The position numbers were made by a program, and so were the translations under genes. Below the pieces are notes generated by a model. That model had not been told where the DNA came from. It did not search any database and saw only the letters and a program-made list of their open reading frames with translations. A stretch of 64,000 bases of DNA from Ideonella aquatica (GTDB lineage Bacteria; Pseudomonadota; Gammaproteobacteria; Burkholderiales; Burkholderiaceae_C), in NCBI RefSeq assembly GCF_018069755.1, contig NZ_JAGQDE010000006.1, positions 145,200-209,199 of the forward strand. The letters are read 5' to 3'. This document shows, piece after piece, positions 37,440 through 57,312 of this stretch; within the stretch, counting starts at the first letter, position 1; each line of letters starts with the position of its first letter.

Positions 37440-37468
37440 AGTATAGCCGGCCCCGGGCTAACCCGCAA
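37440..37468 (-). promoter_or_regulatory. sigma-70 promoter upstream of rplC
   Basis: The minus strand has TTGCGG (37468-37463), a 17-bp spacer and TATACT (37445-37440). The -10 matches five of six consensus bases. It lies 26 nt after the rpsJ stop and would drive rplC through rpsQ. Confidence 0.75.
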
Positions 37469-37493
37469 GGGGTGCCCGGGAACGGTCAAACGC

Positions 37494-37805
37494 TCACTGG
37501 AGCTTGATCTCCACGTCCACGCCGGCCGGCAGGTCGAGCTTCATCAGCGCGTCCACGGTCTTGTCGGTCGGGTCGACGATGTCCATCAGGCGCTGGTGCG
37601 TGCGGATCTCGAACTGGTCGCGGCTGGTCTTGTTGACGTGCGGCGAGCGCAGGATGTCGAAACGCTGCATGCGGGTCGGCAGGGGCACGGGGCCCTTGAC
37701 GATCGCGCCGGTGCGCTTGGCGGTGTCAACGATTTCCAGAGCCGATTGGTCGATCAGCTTGTAGTCGAAGGCCTTGAGGCGGATGCGGATCTTTTGCTTG
37801 GACAT
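37494..37805 (-). CDS. rpsJ: 30S ribosomal protein S10 / NusE
   Basis: A 103-residue head protein that also acts as NusE in antitermination. The start ATG 37805 gives [20 protein letters not shown]; codons further upstream would add unrelated sequence. It contains [20 protein letters not shown], the ribosome-binding loop. It lies only 10 bp after tuf and is separated from rplC by 225 bp with a promoter. Here it therefore behaves as the last gene of the str operon rather than the first gene of S10. Confidence 0.98.
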   Translation of the reverse strand: MSKQKIRIRLKAFDYKLIDQSALEIVDTAKRTGAIVKGPVPLPTRMQRFDILRSPHVNKTSRDQFEIRTHQRLMDIVDPTDKTVDALMKLDLPAGVDVEIKLQ

Positions 37806-37815
37806 GGTCCGCCCC

Positions 37816-39006
<1,191 letters not shown>

Positions 39007-39121
39007 TTCTCTTCTCCACAGAAAGAACAGTGTCCCGTGTCGGTTTAAGGTCTCCGGCACGGGCCCGCCACGGGCAGCGGGCCCACCGCGTTCGTGACGC
39101 GGCGCCGAAGACCGGCAGAAA

Positions 39122-41224
39122 TTACTTCGACCGCGCGGTGATGATCGCGTCGGCCACGTTCTTCGGAGCTTCGCTGTAGTGCTTGAACTCCATCGTGTAC
39201 GTGGCACGGCCCTGCGACATCGAGCGCAGCGTGGTCGAGTAGCCGAACATCTCGGACAGCGGGACCTCGGCCTTGATGATCTTGCCGCCGCCGACCATGT
39301 CGTCCATGCCCTGGACCATGCCGCGGCGGCTGGACAGATCGCCCATCACCGAGCCGGCGTAGTCTTCAGGGGTCTCGACTTCCACGGCCATCATCGGCTC
39401 CAGGATCACCGGGCTGGCGCGGCGCATGGCTTCCTTGAAGCCCATCGACGCGGCCATCTTGAACGCGTTTTCGTTCGAGTCCACTTCGTGGTACGAGCCG
39501 AAGGTCAGCGTGACCTTGACGTCGACCACCGGGAAGCCCGCCAGCACGCCGTTGGGCAGGGTGTCGACGACGCCCTTCTCGACCGCCGGGATGAACTCGC
39601 GCGGCACCACGCCGCCCTTGATCGCATCGACGAACTCGAAGCCCTTGCCGGCTTCCTGCGGATCGATCGTGAACACCACGTGACCGTACTGGCCCTTGCC
39701 GCCCGACTGACGGACGAACTTGCCTTCGACGTCGGTGGCCGACTTGCGGATGGTCTCGCGGTACGCGACCTGCGGCTTGCCCACGTTGGCTTCCACGCCG
39801 AACTCGCGCTTCATGCGGTCGACAATGATTTCCAGGTGCAGCTCACCCATGCCCGAGATGATGGTCTGGCCCGATTCCTCGTCGGTGCGCACGCGGAAGG
39901 ACGGGTCTTCGGCAGCCAGACGGCCCAGCGCGATACCCATCTTTTCCTGGTCGGCCTTGGTCTTGGGCTCGACGGCCTGCGAGATCACCGGCTCCGGGAA
40001 GACCATCTTTTCCAGCGTGATCACGGCATCCGGATCGCACAGGGTCTCGCCCGTGGTCACTTCCTTCAGGCCCACGCAGGCGGCGATGTCACCGGCCAGA
40101 ATTTCCTTGATTTCCTCACGCTGGTTGGCGTGCATCTGCAGGATCCGGCCGATGCGCTCCTTCTTGCCCTTGATCGGGTTGTAGACGGTCGAGCCGGAGG
40201 TCAGCACGCCCGAGTACACGCGAACGAAGGTCAGCTGGCCGACGAACGGGTCGGTCATCAGCTTGAAGGCCAGCGCGGAGAACTTCTCCTTGTCGTCGGC
40301 ATTGCGGGTGACCGGCTGGTCGTCCTCGTCGGTGCCGCCGACCGGGGGAATGTCCACCGGGGAGGGCAGGAAATCGATCACCGCGTCGAGCATGCGCTGC
40401 ACGCCCTTGTTCTTGAAGGCGGTGCCGCACAGCATCGGCTGGATCTCGGTGGCGATCGTGCGGGTGCGGATGGCGAGCTTGATCTCTTCCTCGGTCAGGT
40501 CGCCCGTCTCGAGGTACTTGTTCATCAGCTCTTCGGTGGCCTCGGCAGCGGCCTCGACCATCTTCTCGCGCCATTCCTGGGCCAGCTCGGTCAGCTCGGC
40601 GGGGATGTCCTCGTAGGAGAACTTCATGCCCTGCGAGGCCTCGTCCCAGAAGATCGCCTTCATCTTGATCAGGTCGACCACGCCCTTGAAGTTTTCCTCG
40701 GCGCCGATGGGAATCACCACCGGCACGGGGTTGGCCTTCAGGCGGGTCTTCATCTGGTCAACGACCTTGAAGAAGTTGGCGCCGGTGCGGTCCATCTTGT
40801 TGACGAACGCGAGGCGGGGCACCTTGTACTTGTTGGCCTGGCGCCAGACGGTTTCCGACTGGGGCTGAACGCCACCCACCGCGCAGTACACCATGCAGGC
40901 GCCGTCGAGCACGCGCATCGAACGCTCCACCTCAATCGTGAAGTCCACGTGCCCGGGGGTGTCGATGATGTTGAAGCGGTGCTCCGGATAGTTCAGGTCC
41001 ATGCCCTTCCAGAAGCAGGTGGTCGCGGCGGAGGTGATCGTGATGCCACGCTCCTGCTCCTGCTCCATCCAGTCCATGGTGGCGGCACCGTCGTGCACTT
41101 CACCGATCTTGTGGTTCACACCGGTGTAGTACAGGATGCGCTCGGTCGTGGTGGTCTTGCCGGCGTCGATGTGAGCGGAGATACCGATGTTGCGGTAGCG
41201 CTCAATGGGGGTCTGACGAGCCAT
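39122..41224 (-). CDS. fusA: elongation factor G
   Basis: The 700-residue translocase GTPase has G1 AHIDAGKT (residues 17-24), switch [11 protein letters not shown], and [10 protein letters not shown] for G4. Domain IV includes the tip region [29 protein letters not shown], and the C-terminal domain V ends DAIITARSK. Length is typical. It lies between rpsG and tuf in the str operon. Confidence 0.99.
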   Translation of the reverse strand: MARQTPIERYRNIGISAHIDAGKTTTTERILYYTGVNHKIGEVHDGAATMDWMEQEQERGITITSAATTCFWKGMDLNYPEHRFNIIDTPGHVDFTIEVERSMRVLDGACMVYCAVGGVQPQSETVWRQANKYKVPRLAFVNKMDRTGANFFKVVDQMKTRLKANPVPVVIPIGAEENFKGVVDLIKMKAIFWDEASQGMKFSYEDIPAELTELAQEWREKMVEAAAEATEELMNKYLETGDLTEEEIKLAIRTRTIATEIQPMLCGTAFKNKGVQRMLDAVIDFLPSPVDIPPVGGTDEDDQPVTRNADDKEKFSALAFKLMTDPFVGQLTFVRVYSGVLTSGSTVYNPIKGKKERIGRILQMHANQREEIKEILAGDIAACVGLKEVTTGETLCDPDAVITLEKMVFPEPVISQAVEPKTKADQEKMGIALGRLAAEDPSFRVRTDEESGQTIISGMGELHLEIIVDRMKREFGVEANVGKPQVAYRETIRKSATDVEGKFVRQSGGKGQYGHVVFTIDPQEAGKGFEFVDAIKGGVVPREFIPAVEKGVVDTLPNGVLAGFPVVDVKVTLTFGSYHEVDSNENAFKMAASMGFKEAMRRASPVILEPMMAVEVETPEDYAGSVMGDLSSRRGMVQGMDDMVGGGKIIKAEVPLSEMFGYSTTLRSMSQGRATYTMEFKHYSEAPKNVADAIITARSK

Positions 41225-41299
41225 GTGTCACTCCAAATGCCAGAAATGGCGAGGGCCGCCCGGGTCAGCGTTAACCCTGAGCGGCCGAAGAACGGTGGT

Positions 41300-41770
41300 T
41301 TAGAAGCGGAAGTGCGAGAAGGCCTTGTTGGCCTCGGCCATGCGGTGCACTTCGTCGCGCTTCTTCATCGCGCCGCCGCGGCCTTCGGAGGCCTCCAGCA
41401 GTTCGTTGGCCAGGCGCGCGGCCATCGACTTCTCGCCACGCTTGCGGGCCGATTCCTTGAGCCAGCGCATCGCCAGGGCCATGCGGCGGATGGGACGAAC
41501 TTCCACGGGAACTTGGTAGTTCGCACCACCGACGCGGCGGCTCTTGACTTCGACCATGGGCTTCACGTTGTTCAGCGCGGTCATGAACACTTCCAGCGGA
41601 TCCTTGGCGGCCTTCTTCTCGACTTGCTCGAGGGCGCCATAGATGATGCGCTCAGCCACGGCCTTCTTGCCGGACTCCATGATGACGTTCATGAACTTGG
41701 ACAGATCGACCGAGCCGAACTTCGGATCGGGCAGGATCTCGCGCTTGGGGACTTCGCGACGACGAGGCAT
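41300..41770 (-). CDS. rpsG: 30S ribosomal protein S7
   Basis: A 156-residue head-assembly initiator. It starts [20 protein letters not shown] and contains [23 protein letters not shown] and the C-terminal KAFSHFRF arm. In E. coli S7 represses the str operon by binding the rpsL-rpsG spacer; the spacer here is 167 bp. Confidence 0.98.
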   Translation of the reverse strand: MPRRREVPKREILPDPKFGSVDLSKFMNVIMESGKKAVAERIIYGALEQVEKKAAKDPLEVFMTALNNVKPMVEVKSRRVGGANYQVPVEVRPIRRMALAMRWLKESARKRGEKSMAARLANELLEASEGRGGAMKKRDEVHRMAEANKAFSHFRF

Positions 41771-41937
41771 TTCACTCTTCCTTCATCTTCAGTGGGTGGC
41801 AGCCACCTGCTCACCTGGAGGGACCACACATTCGGGCCCTTCACTTACTCGACCGCACCGTATCGGGGTGAGGCCGCAACTGGGATCACATCAGCAGCCT
41901 GGCAGGCCGGTGTGACACGAACTTGTCAGACGGCCGA

Positions 41938-42315
41938 TCAGGCCTTCTTGGGACGCTTGGCGCCGTACTTGGAGCGCGACTGCTTGCGATCCTTGACGCC
42001 TTGCAGGTCGAGCGAGCCACGCACGATGTGGTAGCGCACGCCCGGCAGATCCTTCACACGGCCGCCGCGCACGAGCACGACGCTGTGTTCCTGCAGGTTG
42101 TGGCCTTCACCGCCGATGTACGAGATGACCTCGAAACCGTTGGTCAGGCGGACCTTGGCGACCTTGCGCAGCGCCGAGTTCGGCTTCTTCGGGGTCGTGG
42201 TGTAGACGCGGGTGCAAACCCCGCGGCGCTGCGGGCAGTTCTGCATCGCAGGCGACTTGGACTTCGTGACCTCGACCTGGCGGCCTTGGCGCACGAGCTG
42301 GTTGATGGTGGGCAT
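41938..42315 (-). CDS. rpsL: 30S ribosomal protein S12
   Basis: The 125-residue decoding-site protein starts [16 protein letters not shown]. It keeps K43 in [18 protein letters not shown] and K88 in [10 protein letters not shown], the residues whose change gives streptomycin resistance elsewhere, so the protein looks wild type. The PTIN start codon was taken at ATG 42315; longer versions are unlikely. It is the first gene of the str operon with a promoter about 120 nt upstream. Confidence 0.99.
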   Translation of the reverse strand: MPTINQLVRQGRQVEVTKSKSPAMQNCPQRRGVCTRVYTTTPKKPNSALRKVAKVRLTNGFEVISYIGGEGHNLQEHSVVLVRGGRVKDLPGVRYHIVRGSLDLQGVKDRKQSRSKYGAKRPKKA

Positions 42316-42438
42316 GGGTAACTTGTTCCCGTTTGAAGTTACGACGAAAAAATTCTTCTGGCTTGGCTGACAATGCCCAGGCGCCACCGGGTTGCCCAGG
42401 CAGCGCCAAGCACGGCAGAACTTGCCGAAAAGCCGAAC

Positions 42439-42467
42439 ATTATAGGTCGCGGCCCAGGCGCACGCAA
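42439..42467 (-). promoter_or_regulatory. sigma-70 promoter of the str operon
   Basis: The minus strand carries TTGCGT (42467-42462), a 17-bp spacer and a perfect TATAAT (42444-42439). Transcription from here would give a leader of about 117 nt before rpsL. Confidence 0.8.
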
Positions 42468-42502
42468 GCCAGGCCGTTGGCGCGGCAAATGCAGCCGTCC
42501 AT

Positions 42503-42952
42503 GTGAATACACACTCTCGCACTGAAGGCCAGGATGCTGTGCTGGACACCCAGAGCATCTTGGACTGGCAGCACTTTGCCGACCCCCGCTGCAGCGACTG
42601 GAGTCGCTGGTTGCAGGCGGGCGCCTGGCGCTGGCGCATCGCCGCGCCCTTGCGCGACGAGCTGGCCCATGTGCTGGCGCGCGGCCGCCTGCCCGCCGGT
42701 GTGGTGACGCCAGCGGCGCTGCTGGCCGCGGTGGACGCTGGCGCCCTGCCCGGCGATGCGCCAGCCTGTGCGCCCCAGCCCGTGCTGCGCTGCACCGACC
42801 CCGACGACCAGAAGTTCATCGACTTCGCGCTGGCCTGCGGCGCGCGCTGGCTGGTCAGCCGCGACAAGGCGGTGCTGAAGCTGCGCCAGCGCGCGCTGGC
42901 GCTGCACGGCCTGCAGATCGTCCACCCCGCCGACTGGCGACCGGCCGGCTGA
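42503..42952 (+). CDS. PIN-domain protein (COG1569-like putative toxin)
   Basis: A 149-residue candidate RNase. The acidic PIN residues are visible: D15 in VLDTQSIL, E53 in [11 protein letters not shown]101/D102 with D107 in [11 protein letters not shown], and D121 in SRDKAVL. This is the pattern of PIN proteins often called toxin components. No antitoxin gene is seen on either side, so it is an orphan. It starts at GTG 42503; an ATG two bases earlier is followed at once by TGA. The gene lies on the plus strand between the rpsL promoter and rpoC and shares a terminator with rpoC. Confidence 0.75.
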   Translation: MNTHSRTEGQDAVLDTQSILDWQHFADPRCSDWSRWLQAGAWRWRIAAPLRDELAHVLARGRLPAGVVTPAALLAAVDAGALPGDAPACAPQPVLRCTDPDDQKFIDFALACGARWLVSRDKAVLKLRQRALALHGLQIVHPADWRPAG

Positions 42953-42955
42953 ACG

Positions 42956-42983
42956 AAAAAAGGGCGACCTCGCGGTCGCCCTT
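42956..42983. terminator. bidirectional terminator between the PIN gene and rpoC
   Basis: A perfect 9-bp stem (AGGGCGACC / GGTCGCCCT) with a TCGC loop. On the minus strand it runs into six T residues and so ends the rpoBC transcript. On the plus strand it lies 3 nt after the PIN stop and is followed only by TT. Confidence 0.9.
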
Positions 42984-43023
42984 CGGGGTGCCAGGCGCGC
43001 GGCCTGACACGCGGCGTGGTGGC

Positions 43024-47253
<4,230 letters not shown>

Positions 47254-47332
47254 GGCTTAACTCCTATAGTGGTCTCGGGATGGAAAAGGGACGGATGGCT
47301 GCGGCGGCGGGCGGCGCCCGCCGCGTGGGCGA

Positions 47333-51454
<4,122 letters not shown>

Positions 51455-51727
51455 GGAAGACTCCGTATCGACAGCGCGTGCCGGCCGGTAGCACGGGCTG
51501 CGTCGGCGACTGGCTGGCCAGGCTCATCCCCGCACAGGGGGGCCTGAAAGCTTGGTGGTTGGCCACTACCAACCGCTGGCGGACAACCCCGGCATTGCAC
51601 CGGAGTCCGACCAAACCCGTTCTCTGCAGTCGGATCAGAGAACACTTGGAAAACCCACGATTATCACTCGGGAATTTTCCAGCTGCTCTCGAAGGGCGAA
51701 AGCCCTTCTGCGCACCGCTGTGAAGCG
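51455..51727 (-). promoter_or_regulatory. rpoB leader with a perfect hairpin
   Basis: This is the spacer between the rplL attenuator and rpoB; no gene is seen. It contains a 7-bp perfect stem (GAAGGGC / GCCCTTC, 51691-51708) with a 4-nt loop, about 240 nt before the rpoB start. In E. coli this spacer carries an attenuator and an RNase III site; a similar processing role is an inference. No convincing promoter was found. Confidence 0.4.
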
Positions 51728-51761
51728 CAAAAGGCCGGGAGCCCTTGCGGGACTCCCAGCC
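51728..51761 (-). terminator. rplL-rpoB attenuator
   Basis: On the minus strand, 18 nt after the rplL stop, arms with GGGAG/CTCCC and CCC/GGG pairs (one bulged T, one G-T pair, GGC/GCC base) close a GCAA loop and run into TTTTGCGC. The short T-run suggests partial termination, which would lower rpoBC output relative to rplJL, as in E. coli. Confidence 0.75.
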
Positions 51762-51779
51762 TCCTGGCGGACGGCTGAA

Positions 51780-52160
51780 TTACTTCAGCTCGGCCTTGGC
51801 GCCGGCTTCGACCAGCTTCTTGACGGCGGCTTCGGCGTCGGCCTTGGCAATGCCTTCCTTGACGTTCTTCGGGGCGCCGTCGACCAGGTCCTTGGCCTCC
51901 TTCAGGCCCAGGCCGGTGATTTCGCGCACGGCCTTGATGACCGAGACCTTGTTGGCGCCGGCTTCGGTCAGCACGACGTTGAACTCGGTCTTCTCTTCAG
52001 CGGCCGGGGCGCCAGCACCAGCGGCACCGCCGGCGGCCGGGGCGGCCATGGCGGCGGCGGACACGCCGAACTTCTCTTCAATCGCCTTGACCAGGTCGTT
52101 GAGTTCCATGACGGACATGCTGTCCAGGGCGGTCAGGAAGGCGTCTTTGTCGAAAGCCAT
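51780..52160 (-). CDS. rplL: 50S ribosomal protein L7/L12
   Basis: A 126-residue stalk protein. The N-terminal dimerisation domain ([20 protein letters not shown]) is joined by an Ala/Gly-rich hinge ([20 protein letters not shown]) to the C-terminal factor-binding domain with [20 protein letters not shown]. Length is typical. It lies 52 bp after rplJ. Confidence 0.98.
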   Translation of the reverse strand: MAFDKDAFLTALDSMSVMELNDLVKAIEEKFGVSAAAMAAPAAGGAAGAGAPAAEEKTEFNVVLTEAGANKVSVIKAVREITGLGLKEAKDLVDGAPKNVKEGIAKADAEAAVKKLVEAGAKAELK

Positions 52161-52212
52161 GATGGTTTCCTTGAAATCAGTGAATCAGTGAATGGGATGC
52201 AGGCGGACGGGA

Positions 52213-52743
52213 TCAGGCCGCCGGGGCCTCTGCAGGCGCGTCGGCAGGCGCTTCGCCGCCACCACGCTTCTCGGACAGCGCAGCCAGGACGCCGGCCATG
52301 CGTTGCACGGGCGACATCAGCAGGCCGGCGATCTGGGCCAGCAGGACTTCCTTGCTGGGGATCGAGGCCAGGGCCTTGACGCCATCGGCGTCCAGGGCCT
52401 TGCCAGCGTAGGCGCCGGCCTTGATGACCAGCTTGTCGTTGCCCTTGGCAAAGTCAGCGATGACTTTGGCCGCGGCGACAGCATCTTCCGAAAAGCCGTA
52501 GATCAGCGGGCCGACCATGCTCTCCGAGGCTGCCTCGAACGGGGTGCCGGCGACGGCGCGACGGGCCAGGGTGTTCTTCAGCACGTGAAGATACACACCC
52601 TTGGCACGCGCATCGACGCGCAGCTTGTTCAGGGCTTCCACGGTGAGGCCACGGTACTCGGCCAGCGCCAGGGTCTGGGACTTGGCGGCTTGCGCTGCCA
52701 CTTCCTCGATCACGGCCGCCTTCTCGTTGCGGTTGAGACTCAA
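52213..52743 (-). CDS. rplJ: 50S ribosomal protein L10
   Basis: The 176-residue stalk base protein binds L7/L12 dimers. It starts [19 protein letters not shown]; the initiation codon is TTG at 52743, preceded by a good GAGGAG ribosome site. [20 protein letters not shown] and [17 protein letters not shown] are conserved. The Ala-rich C-terminal helix holds the L7/L12 sites. In enterobacteria L10 or L10-L12 represses its own leader; the 304-bp upstream region here is structured. Confidence 0.97.
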   Translation of the reverse strand: MSLNRNEKAAVIEEVAAQAAKSQTLALAEYRGLTVEALNKLRVDARAKGVYLHVLKNTLARRAVAGTPFEAASESMVGPLIYGFSEDAVAAAKVIADFAKGNDKLVIKAGAYAGKALDADGVKALASIPSKEVLLAQIAGLLMSPVQRMAGVLAALSEKRGGGEAPADAPAEAPAA

Positions 52744-53047
52744 GGTCTACTCCTCACATCACGCACCTTCGCCACCCTGACGGGCGACTCCGGTGCACCG
52801 GGGTTTCAGCGACCTTGCCGCTCCGAGTGAGGTGCTCTTCACTGACCACCTCGTTCGTCACGGCGGGGACGCCATCTGCGCTGGTTGTCCCGTCGGGCGG
52901 ACCCTCGGGGTGGATTAAGACGGTGCTTGCGCATCGTCACCAGCGGTCTTGGATGGCCCGTGCCTGGAGCGAACTCCGGGCACGGCCCACCAATGACCAG
53001 CCGGGCGTCAAGACGGCCGCCCGGCCGGATTCAGGGCTGCAGGCCGA
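52744..53047 (-). promoter_or_regulatory. rplJ (L10) leader between rplA and rplJ
   Basis: A 304-bp non-coding spacer. It contains a strong hairpin at 52955-52988: CCGTGCC/GGCACGG then GGAG/CTCC around a TTCG tetraloop (minus-strand reading), with a T-G pair between. Its position matches the autoregulated L10 leader of other bacteria, but the kink-turn that L10 binds was not resolved by eye. No T-run follows the hairpin. Confidence 0.6.
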
Positions 53048-53758
53048 TCAGCCCGCGGTGGCGTTGATCGCCACCGAGCTGATGTCAACGCGGGCGCCGA
53101 CGCCCATCGTCGAGGACACGGCCAGCTTGCGCAGGTAGACACCCTTGGACGAGGCCGGCTTGGCCTTGTTCAGGGCTTCCAGCAGCGCGGACAGGTTGCC
53201 CACCAGCTTGTCGTCGTCGAACGAGCGACGGCCGATCGTGCCGTGGATGATGCCACCCTTGTCGACGCGGAACTGGACCTGGCCGGCCTTGGCGTTCTTC
53301 ACCGCAGTGGCGACGTCGGGGGTGACGGTGCCGACCTTCGGGTTCGGCATCAGGCCACGCGGACCCAGGATCTGACCCAGGGTACCGACGATGCGCATGG
53401 TGTCGGGCGAGGCGATGACCACGTCGAAGGGCATGTCGCCCGCCTTGACGCGCTCGGCCAGGTCTTCCATGCCGACCACGTCGGCACCGGCGGCCTTGGC
53501 TTCTTCAGCCTTGGCGCCTTGGGCGAACACCGCCACGCGCTTGGTCTTGCCGGTGCCGTTGGGCAGCACGACGGCGCCACGCACGACCTGGTCCGACTTC
53601 TTCGGGTCAATGCCCAGCTGGACGGCGACATCGATCGACTCGTCGAACTTGGCGGTGGCGCAGCCCTTGACCAGGGTCAGCGCGTCAGTGATGGTGTACA
53701 GCTTGAGGCTGTCGACCTTGCCCTGCAGGGCCTTGGCCTTCTTGGTCAGCTTTGCCAT
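53048..53758 (-). CDS. rplA: 50S ribosomal protein L1
   Basis: A 236-residue L1-stalk protein. It begins [20 protein letters not shown] and has the signature [19 protein letters not shown] and [17 protein letters not shown]. It lies 1 bp after rplK, and L1 is the usual repressor of that pair in other bacteria. Confidence 0.98.
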   Translation of the reverse strand: MAKLTKKAKALQGKVDSLKLYTITDALTLVKGCATAKFDESIDVAVQLGIDPKKSDQVVRGAVVLPNGTGKTKRVAVFAQGAKAEEAKAAGADVVGMEDLAERVKAGDMPFDVVIASPDTMRIVGTLGQILGPRGLMPNPKVGTVTPDVATAVKNAKAGQVQFRVDKGGIIHGTIGRRSFDDDKLVGNLSALLEALNKAKPASSKGVYLRKLAVSSTMGVGARVDISSVAINATAG

Positions 53759-53759
53759 G

Positions 53760-54191
53760 TCACACGCCCTCCACGATCACGCCCATCGAGCGGGCGGAAC
53801 CGGCAATCGTCTTCACCGCAGCGTCCATGTCGGCCGCCGTCAGGTCCTTCATCTTCAGCTTGGCGATTTCTTCCAGCTGAGCGCGGGTGATCTTGCCGAC
53901 CTTGTTCAGGTGGGCCTTGTCCGAACCCTTGTCGAGCTTGATGGCCTTCTTGATCAGATAGGTCGCCGGGGGCGTGCCCATCTTGAAGGTGAAGCTCTTG
54001 TCCGCGAACGCGGTGATGGTCACGGGAATGGGCATGCCCGGCTCAAGACCCTGGGTCTGCGCGTTGAACGCCTTGCAGAACTCCATGATGTTCAGGCCAC
54101 GCTGACCCAGCGCGGGACCGATCGGGGGCGAGGGGTTCGCCTTGCCTGCCGGCACTTGCAGCTTGATGAAGCCGACGATCTTCTTTGCCAT
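53760..54191 (-). CDS. rplK: 50S ribosomal protein L11
   Basis: This 143-residue GTPase-centre protein starts [20 protein letters not shown], with [20 protein letters not shown], the proline-rich linker region bound by thiostrepton in the ribosome. It ends with the [17 protein letters not shown] block. ATG 54191 has an AAGGAG site. Normal length. Confidence 0.98.
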   Translation of the reverse strand: MAKKIVGFIKLQVPAGKANPSPPIGPALGQRGLNIMEFCKAFNAQTQGLEPGMPIPVTITAFADKSFTFKMGTPPATYLIKKAIKLDKGSDKAHLNKVGKITRAQLEEIAKLKMKDLTAADMDAAVKTIAGSARSMGVIVEGV

Positions 54192-54314
54192 GAATGGCTC
54201 CTTGTCGAGTTCAGACGCTTCGGGGCATCAACCCTTCAGCTCCTCGTCCACGACCCGTTTCGAACTTCATCAGCGGCGCCGGGTCGGGAACGCTGCTGAC
54301 TGCCTTGACCTTTT

Positions 54315-54338
54315 GAGCCCGCCCTGACGGGCGGACTC
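54315..54338 (-). promoter_or_regulatory. hairpin in the nusG-rplK spacer
   Basis: The arms CCGCCC/GGGCGG close a 4-nt loop (GTCA on the minus strand), extended by GAG/CTC across a T·G mismatch pair. AAAA, not T, follows on the minus strand, so it is not a classical terminator. It may protect or help process the rplK message. Confidence 0.35.
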
Positions 54339-54361
54339 GAAAAGCCTGACGACTCAGGTCG

Positions 54362-54940
54362 TCAGACTTTCTCGACCTGCGAGAAATCCAGCTCCACCGG
54401 CGTGGCACGACCGAAGATCGTGACCGAGACGCGGACCTTGGACTTCTCGTAGTTGACTTCCTCGACAGCGCCGTTGAAGTCGGTGAACGGGCCTTCCTTG
54501 ACGCGGACCAGCTCGCCGACCTGCCACTCGACCTTGGGCCGCGGCTTCTCGACGCCTTCTTGCATCTGGTTGACGATCTTCATGACCTCGGCCTCGGAGA
54601 TCGGGGCCGGGCGGTTGCGCGCGCCGCCGACGAAGCCGGTGACCTTGCTGGTGTGCTTGACCAGGTGCCAGGACTCGTCGTCCATCAGCATCTCGACCAG
54701 CACGTAGCCGGGGAAGAAGCGGCGCTCGGTGACCGACTTCTTGCCGTTTTTCAGCTCCACCACTTCTTCGGTGGGCACCAGGATGCGGCCGAACTTGGCG
54801 TGCATGCCGGCACGCTCGATGCGCTCGCGGATGTTGCGCTCGACGGCCTTTTCCATGCCCGAATAGGCATGCACCACGTACCAGCGCATGCCGTTGGCCG
54901 GTGCGTTGGCGGCGGTGTCAGGGGCGACGGATTCGCTCAT
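54362..54940 (-). CDS. nusG: transcription termination/antitermination factor NusG
   Basis: A 192-residue factor that links RNA polymerase with Rho or the ribosome. The NGN domain shows [20 protein letters not shown] and [20 protein letters not shown]. The C-terminal KOW domain has [20 protein letters not shown]. It lies 34 bp after secE. Confidence 0.98.
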   Translation of the reverse strand: MSESVAPDTAANAPANGMRWYVVHAYSGMEKAVERNIRERIERAGMHAKFGRILVPTEEVVELKNGKKSVTERRFFPGYVLVEMLMDDESWHLVKHTSKVTGFVGGARNRPAPISEAEVMKIVNQMQEGVEKPRPKVEWQVGELVRVKEGPFTDFNGAVEEVNYEKSKVRVSVTIFGRATPVELDFSQVEKV

Positions 54941-54974
54941 TCGGATGCCTCTTGTTGGGGGACTCGGCGCGCGA

Positions 54975-55361
54975 TCAACGCTTCCAGCCCAGAATCAGGT
55001 CGTACAGCACCCACTCCAGCGTCTTGTCGGTCAGCCACAGGAACAGGGCCATCACGACGACGAAGGCGAACACGTACAGCGTCATCTGGCCGGCTTCCTT
55101 GCGGGTGGGCCAGACGACCTTCTTGGTCTCGCGCACCGACTCGCGGCCGAAGGCAATCAGCTGCTTGCCGTTCTCGGACGCGAAGAACACGCCCACCGCC
55201 AGGGCCACGCCCACCAGCAGGGCCACCACGCGCAGCCACATGCTCTGCTGGTTCAGCAGGTAGAAGGCAGCAACCGAGCCGATCAGCAGCACCGCCGCTG
55301 CGGCCAGCTTGGCCTTGTCAGCGCCGGTGGAGACAGTTTCGACTTGAGGAGAGGTGGCCAT
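54975..55361 (-). CDS. secE: preprotein translocase subunit SecE
   Basis: A 128-residue translocon subunit of the long proteobacterial type with three hydrophobic helices: [35 protein letters not shown] and [17 protein letters not shown]. The conserved cytoplasmic stretch [17 protein letters not shown] lies before the last helix. ATG 55361 was chosen because [13 protein letters not shown] fits homologues; upstream codons would add an unrelated Ala/Arg-rich stretch. Confidence 0.97.
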   Translation of the reverse strand: MATSPQVETVSTGADKAKLAAAAVLLIGSVAAFYLLNQQSMWLRVVALLVGVALAVGVFFASENGKQLIAFGRESVRETKKVVWPTRKEAGQMTLYVFAFVVVMALFLWLTDKTLEWVLYDLILGWKR

Positions 55362-55519
55362 GGGTCTGTTCTGGTGGTCTGTCGGGTCGTCAGGAGACTG
55401 ACGGCCCAACAGCAGGAAAGCCCGCCGGGCTCTGGTGGCCTGCGGGCTGCCTGCTTCGGGCTGCTGGGCTCCTTGCGGAGCCGCCAACCGGGCACGCTGA
55501 ACGGGTCAGCGTGATCTGT

Positions 55520-55595
55520 TGGCAGGGGCAGTAGGAATCGAACCTACAACCTTCGGTTTTGGAGACCGACGCTCTGCCAATTGAGCTATACCCCT
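55520..55595 (-). tRNA. tRNA-Trp (CCA)
   Basis: A 76-nt cloverleaf starting AGGGGTATAGCTCAATTGGC and ending in encoded CCA. The anticodon loop TCTCCAAAA gives CCA. It is located between the second tuf gene and secE, as in many proteobacteria, so it is probably cut from the tufB-secE transcript. Confidence 0.97.
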
Positions 55596-55613
55596 GCAGC
55601 CTTTCGGGAAGGT

Positions 55614-56804
<1,191 letters not shown>

Positions 56805-56859
56805 CTTGCGCTCCTGGTGCCCCTGAGGGCGTTCGAGAACAATGAAACCGAGAAAGAGG

Positions 56860-56934
<75 letters not shown>

Positions 56935-57019
56935 ATCGACACAGGATTGAGGGCTGCCGGGGCACCCCTCAGGCCTGTGCCGACTCACTCGACACACACC
57001 AACGAACCCTGACCTTCAC

Positions 57020-57093
57020 TGGAGCGGGAGACGGGAATCGAACCCGCGTCATTAGCTTGGAAGGCTAAGGTTCTACCATTGAACTACTCCCGC
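57020..57093 (-). tRNA. tRNA-Gly (TCC)
   Basis: A 74-nt cloverleaf starting GCGGGAGTAGTTCAATGG and ending in encoded CCA. The anticodon arm TTAGC-CTTCCAA-GCTAA gives TCC. It is part of the Tyr-Gly-Thr-tuf transcript. Confidence 0.97.
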
Positions 57094-57122
57094 TCGGGAC
57101 TCGTTCACATCATCTGCAACCT

Positions 57123-57146
57123 GGTGCCAGCCTTTCGGCTGGCACC
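57123..57146 (-). promoter_or_regulatory. hairpin between tRNA-Tyr and tRNA-Gly
   Basis: A perfect 10-bp stem (GGTGCCAGCC / GGCTGGCACC) with a 4-nt loop lies between the two tRNA genes. No T-run follows on the minus strand. It probably separates the two tRNAs for processing. Confidence 0.5.
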
Positions 57147-57164
57147 TTCTTGTCTGGTTCGCTC

Positions 57165-57250
57165 TGGTGGAGGAGGCTGGATTCGAACCAGCGTAGGCGT
57201 AAGCCAACAGATTTACAGTCTGCCCCCTTTAGCCACTCGGGCACCCCTCC
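57165..57250 (-). tRNA. tRNA-Tyr (GTA)
   Basis: An 86-nt class II cloverleaf with a long variable arm. It begins GGAGGGGTGCCCGAGTGG and ends in encoded CCA. The anticodon loop CTGTAAA gives GTA. It is the first gene of the tRNA-tufB transcript. Confidence 0.97.
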
Positions 57251-57264
57251 GGAGCGAGCCCAAG

Positions 57265-57294
57265 AGTTTAGCAGCTTTTTCGTGCAGTGCGCAA
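57265..57294 (-). promoter_or_regulatory. promoter of the tRNA-Tyr/tufB operon
   Basis: On the minus strand TTGCGC (57294-57289), an 18-bp spacer and TAAACT (57270-57265) place the start of transcription about 8 nt before mature tRNA-Tyr. The position supports it even though the -35 matches only three consensus bases. Confidence 0.55.
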
Positions 57295-57312
57295 ATCAGC
57301 GGTGCGGCGGGG

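Noticed and set aside
54211..54270. 19-residue leader frame upstream of rplK ([19 protein letters not shown])
   Set aside because: No Shine-Dalgarno precedes it and short frames are frequent by chance, so there is no support for translation.
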